NCBI RefSeq assembly: GCF_002362315.1
Contig: NZ_MTZV01000004.1
Location: 1,550,001 to 1,614,000, forward strand
Direction: 5' to 3'
Length of the DNA stretch: 64,000 nucleotides
Origin: Paraburkholderia acidicola
GTDB taxonomy: Bacteria > Pseudomonadota > Gammaproteobacteria > Burkholderiales > Burkholderiaceae
Shown here piece after piece: positions 17,693 through 25,511 of the stretch. The first letter of the stretch is position 1. Every line of letters begins with the position of its first letter. A program made the position numbers and the translations under genes. The notes under the pieces were generated by a model that saw only the letters and a list, made by a program, of their open reading frames with translations, was not told where the DNA came from and ran no database searches.

Positions 17693-18514
17693 ATGTACAA
17701 AGTCATCGCGACGGATCTAGACGGAACCCTGCTCAACAGCGACCACCAGCTCGATCCCCTCACTATCGAAACCGTGCGGCGACTCGAAGCGCAGGGTGTG
17801 CAGTTCATCATCGCGACCGGCCGTCACTATTGCGATGCAGCCGGCATTCGCGACCTGCTCGGCATCCGTCCGTATCTGATCACGTCGAACGGTGCGCGAA
17901 TCCACGCACCCGACGACACGAAGATCTACGCCGACGATCTCCCGCCCGTCACCGTACGGCGCCTCGTGCGACCGGACATCGCCGGTTCGCATGGGCGCAT
18001 CATCGTCAATCTGTTTGCCGACCAGACATGGTTGATCGATCGCGATGCACCGGAGCTGCTGAGCTTTCATCAGGACTCGGGTTTCCGCTATTCCGTGGTC
18101 GACATGCCGCAGCACGACGGCACTGACATTGCGAAGGTTCTGTACATCGGCCGGGCCGCCGACCTCGCAGACGTGGCGGTGAACCTGCAGCGGGCGTTCG
18201 GCAACTCGCTGTACGTGACGTACTCGGCGTCCGATTGTCTCGAGGTGATGACGTCGAATGTATCGAAGGGGCGGGCGTTGAGCTTCGTGCTCGATCGTCT
18301 CGGCGTGGCGCCCTCGCACTGCGTCGCGTTCGGCGACAACATGAATGACATCGATCTGCTCGAAACAGCCGGGCATCCATTCATGATGAATAACGCGAAC
18401 CCGGATCTGATCGCGAGGCTTCCGGATGTGCCGCGCATCGGCAACAACTTCGAAGCGGGCGTCGCGCATCAACTGCGCAAGCTATTCACGCTCGACGGTG
18501 AACTCACTTCGTGA
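17693..18514 (+). CDS. Cof-type HAD-IIB phosphatase
   Basis: 273 residues from ATG 17693. HAD motif I is TDLDGTLL at residues 7-14, motif II is ATGRHY, the C2B cap lies in the middle, and motif IV is FGDNMNDIDLL near the end. Family members dephosphorylate sugar phosphates, pyridoxal phosphate or FMN in the cytoplasm. ATG 17648 would add 15 residues without family similarity, though neither start has a clear binding site. It may be co-transcribed with the GlcNAc-kinase-like gene. Confidence 0.88.
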   Translation: MYKVIATDLDGTLLNSDHQLDPLTIETVRRLEAQGVQFIIATGRHYCDAAGIRDLLGIRPYLITSNGARIHAPDDTKIYADDLPPVTVRRLVRPDIAGSHGRIIVNLFADQTWLIDRDAPELLSFHQDSGFRYSVVDMPQHDGTDIAKVLYIGRAADLADVAVNLQRAFGNSLYVTYSASDCLEVMTSNVSKGRALSFVLDRLGVAPSHCVAFGDNMNDIDLLETAGHPFMMNNANPDLIARLPDVPRIGNNFEAGVAHQLRKLFTLDGELTS

Positions 18515-18595
18515 GCACGGTGCACGCGGGTCGCTAAGCGGACCGATCACAGGCTGCAGGTCGGAGAACGCAAACGAAATCCCACCATCGCAAGC

Positions 18596-18623
18596 AAAAC
18601 GGGCGCCTCAGCACCCGTTTTGT
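18596..18623. terminator. bidirectional terminator between HAD gene and aqpZ
   Basis: AAAACGGG (18596-18603) and CCCGTTTT (18614-18621) form an 8-bp stem with a 10-base loop. The A- and T-flanks let it work in both directions between two converging genes. Confidence 0.75.
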
Positions 18624-18649
18624 CATGCTCAATCGAAGAAGCGTCCGCG

Positions 18650-19375
18650 TTACGCCTGAGCGTTACGCTGCTGCCCGGCCACGAGCGGATAGATCACGCC
18701 CGCGATGATCGCGCCGATAATCGGCGCCACCCAGAAGAGCCACAACTGATCGATGGCGGCCCCGCCCTCAAACAACGCAGGCCCCGTCGAACGCGCCGGG
18801 TTGACCGACGTGTTGGTCACCGGGATCGAGATCAGGTGGATCAGCGTGAGACACAGCCCGATCGCGATCGGCGCGAGGCCGGCTGGCGCGCGCTGGTCGG
18901 TGGAGCCGAGAATCACGAACAGGAAGAATGCCGTCATTACCGTTTCGCAGACGAACGCCGCCATCATCGAATAGTGGCCCGGTGAGTGGTCGCCGTAGCC
19001 ATTGGTCGCAAAGCCGCTTGCGACCAGATCGAAGCCCGGCTTGCCCGAGGCAATCACCGACAGCACGAACGCGCCGACAATCGCGCCGATCACCTGCGCG
19101 ACGATGTACGGGACGAGGTCGCGAACCGGAAGACGGCCGGCCACGGTCAAACCGACGCTGACTGCAGGATTCAGGTGACACCCCGAGATATGCCCGATCG
19201 CAAAGGCCATTGTGAGGACCGTCAGGCCGAAGGCAAGCGCGACTCCGAGAAACCCGATGCCGAGACCGTGGACGGGTCCCGCGAAACTGGCGGCTAGCAC
19301 GGCGCTACCGCAACCGCCGAGTACCAGCCAGAAGGTGCCGAAGAACTCGGCGGCAAGGCGTTTGGAAAGTGGCAT
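18650..19375 (-). CDS. aqpZ: aquaporin Z
   Basis: 241 residues from ATG 19375, with CAGGAG 8 bases upstream. Six membrane segments with both pore motifs: HLNPAVS in the first half and VNPARSTGP in the second. The latter's Arg is the selectivity-filter Arg of water channels. The hydrophobic start ([20 protein letters not shown]) is the standard first helix. It allows fast water flow across the inner membrane. Confidence 0.95.
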   Translation of the reverse strand: MPLSKRLAAEFFGTFWLVLGGCGSAVLAASFAGPVHGLGIGFLGVALAFGLTVLTMAFAIGHISGCHLNPAVSVGLTVAGRLPVRDLVPYIVAQVIGAIVGAFVLSVIASGKPGFDLVASGFATNGYGDHSPGHYSMMAAFVCETVMTAFFLFVILGSTDQRAPAGLAPIAIGLCLTLIHLISIPVTNTSVNPARSTGPALFEGGAAIDQLWLFWVAPIIGAIIAGVIYPLVAGQQRNAQA

Positions 19376-19662
19376 ATGTGGCTCCTGAAAAAGACCGGTA
19401 AGAGGCGAGACATCGTCGGAATGAGCGATGCAGGCCGCGGAACGCGTATTTTTAGGCAAATGCAACAGACGCGGGTGTCAACAATTGTCAATCTCCACGA
19501 AGTGAAACAATTACTGAAGGCAAGACTCTTTTCAATTTAACAATTTGGGTTCCTTTAATAATTATCAGACGTAATCCTGTTATAGCAGTATTATTGTCCA
19601 TTGCGAATTTCTTTAGTTACAGCTAATCTCCGGCCATTCAGTGCTACAAAGGGGGAACCAGA
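19376..19662 (+). promoter_or_regulatory. AT-rich region upstream of the H-NS family gene
   Basis: No gene. Bases 19490-19630 are strikingly AT-rich against the high-GC background, with runs such as TTCAATTTAACAATTTGGG and TAATAATTATCAG. AT-rich curved DNA is the preferred target of H-NS proteins, so autoregulation of the downstream gene is likely. I could not fix a single -35/-10 pair. Confidence 0.45.
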
Positions 19663-19965
19663 ATGTCACAATATGCGGATCTCAAGGCGCAGATCGTCCG
19701 CCTGCAAGCCCAGGCGGATGACGCCCGGCGCACCGAAGTGATCAATGTGATTGCGGAAATCAAACGCAAGATTGTCGAGTACGGGTTGTCAGCCCAGGAT
19801 CTCGGCTTCGCGGCACCCGCCCGGCGGGGGCGTCCGCCGAAAAAGGCACCGCTTCCACCGAAGTATCACGACCCAAAAACGGGCAGTACATGGAGTGGCC
19901 GCGGTAAGCCGCCTAAATGGATTGCAGGCAAAAATCGCGACCGGTTTTTGATCGAACAAGCGTAA
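19663..19965 (+). CDS. H-NS family nucleoid protein
   Basis: 100 residues. The N-terminal half is a coiled-coil oligomerisation segment (about 3-45) and the C-terminus carries the H-NS DNA-binding motif: TGSTWSGRGKPPKW (71-84), where the GRGKPP core inserts into AT-rich minor grooves. A second AT-hook-like RRGRPPKK (54-61) lies in the linker, as in betaproteobacterial BpH3/BvH3-type proteins. It silences horizontally acquired DNA and structures the nucleoid. GGGGGA precedes the start and a strong terminator follows. Confidence 0.9.
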   Translation: MSQYADLKAQIVRLQAQADDARRTEVINVIAEIKRKIVEYGLSAQDLGFAAPARRGRPPKKAPLPPKYHDPKTGSTWSGRGKPPKWIAGKNRDRFLIEQA

Positions 19966-20095
19966 TCGTCCGGTTGACGAAAGCGTTCCGAAGGCAATGA
20001 CAAGGGTGAATGCGGGATAGACGTCGATGGCGGCGTTTACCCCGATTCATGCCGAATCGGCGGTACGTGCACAGCAATGGTTCATGCCATTGGTA

Positions 20096-20130
20096 AATAA
20101 AAAAGCCGCCCGTAAAGGGCGGCCTTTTTT
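20096..20130. terminator. bidirectional terminator after the H-NS gene
   Basis: GCCGCCC (20105-20111), loop GTAAA, GGGCGGC (20117-20123), flanked by a run of A on the left and CTTTTTT on the right. It can serve the H-NS gene on the plus strand and the GT4 gene on the minus strand. Confidence 0.9.
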
Positions 20131-20168
20131 GACCGGGATGGTTAACCCACTTTTGCGTCCGCGCAAAC

Positions 20169-20200
20169 GATTCACATTGCAGATTTACGCAATATGAATC
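20169..20200 (-). repeat. 12-bp inverted repeat just after the GT4 gene
   Basis: GATTCACATTGC (20169-20180) and GCAATATGAATC (20189-20200) pair over 12 positions with one C/A mismatch on the plus strand. In the minus-strand RNA that position becomes an allowed G-U pair. It starts 10 bases after the GT4 stop and could protect the mRNA 3' end. Confidence 0.5.
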
Positions 20201-20209
20201 CTCTGCGGG

Positions 20210-21274
20210 TTAGCCCGCCGCTACGCGGCGCAGTACCGGGCGGCGAGCCGCTTCGATTAGCGCGGTATAGCCATCGACATAATTCTGCGCCATGGTCTTC
20301 GCGCTAAAGCGCCGCTCGAATTGCGCGCGGATCGCGCTGCGCGACAGCTCGTCGAGGCGCTGCAACGCAGCAACGGCGCCCTGCACATCCTCGACGATAA
20401 AGCCGGTCACGCCGTGATCGATCACCTCGGGCACCGAACCGCGGTTGAACGCGATGACCGGCGTTCCGCAAGCCATCGACTCGATCATCACGAGCCCGAA
20501 CGGCTCCGACCAGTCGATCGGAAACAGCAACGCCTTCGCCCCCGACAGGAACTCCGGCTTCTGCGCTTCGTTGATCTCGCCGACGAATTCGACATGCGCC
20601 TGCGACAGCAACGGCTCGATCTCCGCCTTGAAGTAATCCTGATCGGCCTTGTCCACCTTGGCGGCGATCTTCAGCGGCAGACCGCTTTGCGCAGCGATCT
20701 TGATAGCTGTATCGACGCGTTTTTCCGGACAGATGCGACCGAGGAACGCGAGGTATTCGGGTTTCTTGTGAGCCTGCGGCGTGAGCAGCTGGTCGGGCAG
20801 GCCGTGATAGATCGTGTTGAGCCAGTTGGCCTGTTGCAGCGGCAGGCGCTGCGAATCCGAAATCGATACGACCGGCACATTGGAGAACGCGGCGAAGACC
20901 GGCTGCAACTCGGGTAGATCGAGACGGCCGTGCAGCGTTGTGACGAACGGCGTGTCGAGCGTTGTGAACAGCGGGAACGGCAGGTAGTCCAGATGGAAGT
21001 GCAGCACATCGAACTCGTGCGCAACGCGGCGCACGCGCTCGAGCAGCAGCATGTGCGGAGCCATCGCATCGCGGATGGTCGGGTCGAGTCGCAGCGCGCG
21101 CGGCCATGCCGCTTCCAGTTGCGCCGACGTCACCGAATCGCCGCTCGCGAACAGCGTCACGTCATGGCCGAGGTCGACCAGCGCCTCCGTGAGGTAGGAC
21201 ACGACGCGCTCGGTGCCGCCGTAGAGTTTCGGCGGAACAGCTTCGTATAGCGGCGCGATTTGTGCGATTCGCAT
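20210..21274 (-). CDS. glycosyltransferase family 4
   Basis: 354 residues with a GT-B fold. The N-terminal domain has the acceptor-side glycine motif YGGTERVVSYL (18-28). The C-terminal donor domain has FLGRICPEKRVDTAI (about 178-192) and the EPFGLVMIESMACGTPV motif (about 259-275), whose E-x7-E glutamates hold the nucleotide sugar. Cytoplasmic, single gene, divergent from flhDC. Acceptor and donor are unknown; capsule, storage sugar or stress glycan roles are possible. TGGAG precedes the ATG. Confidence 0.88.
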   Translation of the reverse strand: MRIAQIAPLYEAVPPKLYGGTERVVSYLTEALVDLGHDVTLFASGDSVTSAQLEAAWPRALRLDPTIRDAMAPHMLLLERVRRVAHEFDVLHFHLDYLPFPLFTTLDTPFVTTLHGRLDLPELQPVFAAFSNVPVVSISDSQRLPLQQANWLNTIYHGLPDQLLTPQAHKKPEYLAFLGRICPEKRVDTAIKIAAQSGLPLKIAAKVDKADQDYFKAEIEPLLSQAHVEFVGEINEAQKPEFLSGAKALLFPIDWSEPFGLVMIESMACGTPVIAFNRGSVPEVIDHGVTGFIVEDVQGAVAALQRLDELSRSAIRAQFERRFSAKTMAQNYVDGYTALIEAARRPVLRRVAAG

Positions 21275-21900
21275 GCGTAATCTCCAGGTTCAGGGGCTTC
21301 GCGGGTGGGACGCTGCGAGGCAGCGTAGCAAGGCGAGTGCCCGTCGGACGGAAGGGCGCGGCAGGCCGCCGCCCGAGGGGTGCCCCGATCAAACCGGTTG
21401 GGGTTTCTCCTTACGTCTCATTATCGGGATCGAGCGTCGCAATTCGAGCTATTTTTCAAACGCTTAATGTTGTTACAGCGAGAAACATGATGCATAACGG
21501 GTTCTCCGATGGACCTTAAAGCCTTGTGCGGCAAGGCGCACACCGCATCGGATCAAGCGCAGAAGCGTGCTCAGCAAGGGTTTGCGGCGAGGTAGCAGCA
21601 GTGCATTACGAGTCGATGAAAAGCCTCTATAATTCGGCCAGCCCACCGAAGGTGCCATTCGGCACTGTTTAGAACAGCCCGCCTTCCATTTCCCCCAGCC
21701 GTTCGTCTGTAGGAAAAATTCTGACAGCATTAAGGGATTTTTCCGGCCACCTGCCGGGGTGTCTGTCCGATTTTCGTTCCCTTCCCCTTTAGCCACAATT
21801 GATGCATGACCATAAACGGGCCATTCCGCGTGGATCGATGCGCGCGAATGAGCAAACGTTTCCGGAACGGCCTGACCAGCCAGATCGACTCGGGGGAATC
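21275..21900 (+). promoter_or_regulatory. 626-bp flhDC upstream region with two sigma-70-like candidates
   Basis: No gene in this stretch. Candidate 1: TTACGA (21606-21611), 16 bases, TATAAT (21628-21633), a perfect -10 with a weak -35. Candidate 2: TTGTTA (21470-21475), 17 bases, CATAAC (21493-21498). The length fits a heavily regulated class I master operon. The divergent GT4 gene must also have its promoter here. GGGGGAATC precedes flhD. Confidence 0.5.
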
Positions 21901-22221
21901 ATGAGCGCCAACAGTGAAATGCTGACTGAGATCAGGGAAGTGAACCTGTCTTATCTGCTGCTCGCCCAGCGCCTGCTGCGCGAGGACAAGCAGACCGGCA
22001 TGTTCCGGATGGGCATCTCCGACCAGCTCGCCGATGTGCTCGCCAGCCTGTCGCTGGCCCAGACCGTCAAGCTTGCCGCGTCGAACCAGGTGCTGTGCCG
22101 CTTCCGCTTCGACGATCACGCGATCCTCACCTCGCTCGCAGACAAGGGCAAAACCAGCGCCGTCGCCCAGGCGCACTCCGCGATCCTGATGGCCGGCCAG
22201 CCGGTCGAACAGCTTGGCTGA
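21901..22221 (+). CDS. flhD: flagellar master regulator subunit FlhD
   Basis: 106 residues from ATG 21901, chosen for the GGGGGA site and the family N-terminus (MLTEIREVNLSYLLLAQRLL). FlhD is the small helical subunit that forms FlhD4C2 with FlhC and activates class II flagellar promoters with sigma-70. The helix-turn-helix-like region (DDHAILTSLADKGK) is present. The stop is 50 bases before flhC. Confidence 0.95.
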   Translation: MSANSEMLTEIREVNLSYLLLAQRLLREDKQTGMFRMGISDQLADVLASLSLAQTVKLAASNQVLCRFRFDDHAILTSLADKGKTSAVAQAHSAILMAGQPVEQLG

Positions 22222-22271
22222 TGCCGCTGTTGCATCACGAGGAAACCCACAGGACGCGGGAACCGGAGCGG

Positions 22272-22841
22272 ATGGCACATAAAAGCGTAGTGCTCGAGGT
22301 GCGGGAGATTACTCTCGCCATCGAACTGATCGAACTCGGCGCGCGTCTGCAGTTGCTCGAAGCCGAAACCAGCCTGTCGCGCGACCGGCTCATCAAGCTC
22401 TACAAGGAGCTGAAGGGTGTCTCGCCGCCCAAGGGCATGCTGCCTTTTTCGGCGGACTGGTTCATGACCTGGCAGCCGAACATCCATTCCTCGCTGTTCT
22501 ACAACATCTATCGGTTCATGACCGATCACGGCGGCTGCAAGACGATCGAGTCGATCGTCAAGAGCTACCGGCTGTATCTGGAGCACGTGCAGATGCACGG
22601 CGACGAGCCGGTGCTAAGCCTCACGCGGGCGTGGACGCTGGTGCGCTTCTTCGATTCCGACATGCTGCAGATCACCGCGTGCTCGCGTTGCGGTGGCCAT
22701 TTCGTGGCGCACGCACACGATCCGCGGCAGGGCTTCGTCTGCGGGCTGTGCCAGCCGCCGTCGCGGGCCGGCAAGACGAGGAAATCCGCCGATGCGAAGG
22801 CGCGCGCGGGCGAGGTGCCGGTGCCGGCGTTGGTTGCGTGA
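22272..22841 (+). CDS. flhC: flagellar master regulator subunit FlhC
   Basis: 189 residues from ATG 22272 with GGAG just upstream. FlhC gives the complex its DNA specificity. The four zinc-binding cysteines are at 137, 140 (CSRCGGHF) and 157, 160 (CGLC), the same numbers as in E. coli FlhC. The tail after residue 163 is basic and Ala/Lys-rich. It is in an operon with flhD and separated from motA by 255 bases with a separate sigma-28 promoter. Confidence 0.96.
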   Translation: MAHKSVVLEVREITLAIELIELGARLQLLEAETSLSRDRLIKLYKELKGVSPPKGMLPFSADWFMTWQPNIHSSLFYNIYRFMTDHGGCKTIESIVKSYRLYLEHVQMHGDEPVLSLTRAWTLVRFFDSDMLQITACSRCGGHFVAHAHDPRQGFVCGLCQPPSRAGKTRKSADAKARAGEVPVPALVA

Positions 22842-23023
22842 AGTTCCCTGCCTGAATTCCCGCGTTCCGCCCGCGCTGCTGCCGCGCTCCCGCGCGTCGG
22901 CTCAGCGGCTATGCGCTAAAGGCCCGAGGCGCCCAGGACAGGCGTCATCCGGCGCGGCTCGCCCGCCTGTCCACGCCACCGCGCACCCACCGCTCAAGCG
23001 GGCACACTCGACGGCTTTTCGGC

Positions 23024-23050
23024 CAAAGTTTTCCGCTCCGCTGCCGTAAA
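23024..23050 (+). promoter_or_regulatory. sigma-28 promoter of the motA-cheZ operon
   Basis: CAAAGTTT (7/8 to the -35 consensus), 11-base spacer, GCCGTAAA (6/8 to GCCGATAA), 46 bases before the motA GTG. It explains class III expression of the stator and chemotaxis genes. Confidence 0.8.
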
Positions 23051-23096
23051 CCCAATTAACGACGGTCCACGTCGATTTTTTTGTGAGGGCCCGGCA

Positions 23097-23957
23097 GTGC
23101 TGATTTTCGTGGGAACACTCGTAACGCTGTTGTCCGTCTTCGGCGGCTATGCACTGGCGGGCGGCCATCTCGGCGCGCTGTTGCAGCCTGTCGAAATACT
23201 GATGATCGCGGGCGCGGGCCTCGGCGCGTTCATCCTTGGCAACGGGATGAAGACGATCCGGGCCACGCTGCGTGTGCTCCCGACGCTCTTCAAGGGCTCG
23301 AAGTACAACAAGGACGTCTATATGGAGCTGATGGCGCTCCTGTACGTCCTGCTCGCGAAGGCCCGTAAGGAAGGCACGCTGACGCTCGAAGCCGACATCG
23401 ATAACCCGGAGCAGAGCCCGATCTTCACGCAGTACCCGAAGATCCTGGCCGACCGGCACATCGTCGAATTCCTGACCGACTACTTGCGGTTGATGGTCGG
23501 CGGCAACATGAACGCGTTCGAGATCGAAAGCCTGATGGACGAGGAAATCGAAACCCATCACGCGGAAGGCGAGGCGCCGGCGCATGCGCTCGCCAAGGTC
23601 GGCGATGCGATGCCGGCATTTGGGATCGTCGCGGCGGTCATGGGCGTGGTTCACACGATGGCCTCCGCCGACAAACCGCCCGCCGTGCTCGGCGAGATGA
23701 TCGCGCAGGCGCTGGTCGGCACGTTCCTCGGCATCCTGCTTTCGTACGGTTTGATCGGTCCGCTTTCGAGTCTCGCCGAACAGCGCGTGACCGAGTCGAC
23801 CAAGATGTTCCAGTGCATCAAGGTAACGATCCTCGCGAGCCTGAACGGCTACGCGCCGGCCATTGCCGTCGAGTTCGGCCGCAAGGTGCTCTTCTCGACC
23901 GAACGCCCGTCGTTCACCGAGCTGGAAGAGCACGTGCGCCGGGTCAAGGCGAAGTAA
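23097..23957 (+). CDS. motA: flagellar motor stator protein MotA
   Basis: 286 residues from GTG 23097, with GAGGG 8 bases upstream. Four membrane helices, the first directly at the N-terminus (LIFVGTLVTLLSVFGGYALA). The large cytoplasmic loop (about 55-165) carries charged residues that contact FliG (for example RKEGTLTLEADID). The third and fourth helices lie near VGDAMPAFGIVAAVMGVVHT and VGTFLGILLSYGLIGPL. It forms the proton-driven stator with MotB and heads the motA-to-cheZ operon. Confidence 0.96.
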   Translation: MLIFVGTLVTLLSVFGGYALAGGHLGALLQPVEILMIAGAGLGAFILGNGMKTIRATLRVLPTLFKGSKYNKDVYMELMALLYVLLAKARKEGTLTLEADIDNPEQSPIFTQYPKILADRHIVEFLTDYLRLMVGGNMNAFEIESLMDEEIETHHAEGEAPAHALAKVGDAMPAFGIVAAVMGVVHTMASADKPPAVLGEMIAQALVGTFLGILLSYGLIGPLSSLAEQRVTESTKMFQCIKVTILASLNGYAPAIAVEFGRKVLFSTERPSFTELEEHVRRVKAK

Positions 23958-24004
23958 GGCCCGCTAAGGCCAGATAACGGCGACGCCAGGCGACCGAGGA
24001 AGCG

Positions 24005-24985
24005 ATGAGCAAAGACAAAGACCGTGCAATCGTCGTCAGGCGTTCGGCGCCGGCGAAGAAAGGCCATCACGGCGGCGCGTGGAAGCTCGCTTACGCGGAC
24101 TTCATGACCGCGATGATGGCGTTCTTCCTGCTGATGTGGCTGCTGAGTTCGGCCAGCACGGCACAGTTGAAAGGCATCGCCGATTACTTCAACCAGCCGC
24201 TCAAGGTGTCGTTGTGGGGCGGCGTGCGCAGTGCCGAGGAATCGAGTGTGGTGCGGGGCGGCGGGCGCGACATCACGAGCGATAACTGGGGTGTGACGCG
24301 TTCGAGCGATGGCACGACGAAGCGCGCCGATCGCAGCGAGAGCCGCGCTGACGACCAGGCGCTGAACACGCTGCAGGGCGAACTCGAGCGGCGCGAGCAG
24401 GCGCGTCTGCACGATCTGCAGGTGAAGCTGATGGCCGCGATCGAAGCGAACCCGGTGCTGCGCCAGTTCAAGCAGCAGATCCGTATCGATTCGACGCTGA
24501 CCGGGTTGCGCATCGAGATCGTCGATTCGCAGAAGCGGCCGATGTTCGCGACCGCACGCGACACGGTCGAGCCGTATATGCGCGACATCCTGCGCGAAAT
24601 CGGCCACACGCTGAACGACGTGCCGAACCGGATCGTCGTGCAGGGACACACCGATGCCGTGCCGTATGCGGGCGGCGAGAAGGGTTACAGCAACTGGGAG
24701 CTGTCGGCGGATCGCGCGAATGCATCGCGGCGCGAGCTGATTGCCGGCGGGATGGACGAAGCGAAGGTGCTGCGCGTGATCGGCCTCGCGTCGACGCAGA
24801 ACCTGAACAAGGCCGACCCGCTCGATCCGGAGAACCGCCGGATCAGCATCATCGTGCTGAACAAGAAGTCGGAGGAAGCCATGATGCGCGACGACACGAC
24901 GACCACCACGTTGTCCGACGATGCAGCGGGTTCTGCGCGGCCGTTGTTGCAGAAGATCCCGCCGCCGGTAGCGGCGGGGCCGTGA
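24005..24985 (+). CDS. motB: flagellar motor stator protein MotB
   Basis: 326 residues. Short basic N-terminus, one membrane helix (about 29-49) with the proton-carrying Asp in YADFMTAMMAFFLLMWLLS, then a plug/linker and a periplasmic OmpA-like peptidoglycan-binding domain (about 160-290: VVQGHTDAVP, NWELSADRANASRRELI). It anchors the stator to the cell wall. It follows motA after 47 bases. The C-terminal tail is Thr/Asp-rich and probably disordered. Confidence 0.96.
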   Translation: MSKDKDRAIVVRRSAPAKKGHHGGAWKLAYADFMTAMMAFFLLMWLLSSASTAQLKGIADYFNQPLKVSLWGGVRSAEESSVVRGGGRDITSDNWGVTRSSDGTTKRADRSESRADDQALNTLQGELERREQARLHDLQVKLMAAIEANPVLRQFKQQIRIDSTLTGLRIEIVDSQKRPMFATARDTVEPYMRDILREIGHTLNDVPNRIVVQGHTDAVPYAGGEKGYSNWELSADRANASRRELIAGGMDEAKVLRVIGLASTQNLNKADPLDPENRRISIIVLNKKSEEAMMRDDTTTTTLSDDAAGSARPLLQKIPPPVAAGP

Positions 24986-25076
24986 CGTAACGGCGCATAA
25001 CGACGCATAACGACGCGTCGGGGCACGAGGCAACCACCCGGCAACAAGACAAAAGCAAGTGCAGCGAGGGTTTTCA

Positions 25077-25454
25077 ATGATCAGGCACATTCTGGCAATC
25101 GACGATTCGGCCGCGATGCGGGAGATTCTCTCCGCGACGCTGACGACGGCCGGCTATGAGGTGACGCTCGCCGCCGACGGCAACGAGGGCCTCGAGAATG
25201 CGCTCGCCATCCGCTTCGATCTCGTGCTGACCGATCAGCACATGCCGGGCAAGACCGGTCTCGATCTGATTACCGCATTGCGCGGCAACCCGGCTTATCG
25301 CGCGACACCGATCCTCTTGCTAACGACCGAATCGGGCGAGCCGTTCAAGGCGGCAGCGCGTGCGGCCGGCGCGACCGGCTGGATCGAAAAGCCGCTCGAC
25401 CCGGACCTGCTGACCGAACTGGTCGCGGCACTCGCCGAACCGGGGCAGGCGTGA
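25077..25454 (+). CDS. CheY-like single-domain response regulator (first copy)
   Basis: 125 residues from ATG 25077, with GAGGG upstream. A receiver domain only: acidic pair D9/D10, phospho-acceptor D53 in VLTDQHMPG, T83 and K105 in IEKPLD. It sits between motB and cheA and is clearly diverged from the second CheY at 33.5 kb, which carries the motor-binding sequence features. It may act as a phosphate sink or a regulator in the CheA branch, as proposed for extra CheY proteins elsewhere. Such genes are often labelled cheY1 in this genus. Confidence 0.9.
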   Translation: MIRHILAIDDSAAMREILSATLTTAGYEVTLAADGNEGLENALAIRFDLVLTDQHMPGKTGLDLITALRGNPAYRATPILLLTTESGEPFKAAARAAGATGWIEKPLDPDLLTELVAALAEPGQA

Positions 25455-25511
25455 TGCGCATCGACGGTACCGCTGCACAGTCCAGACACGATTTCTCGTG
25501 GTGAGCCACGT

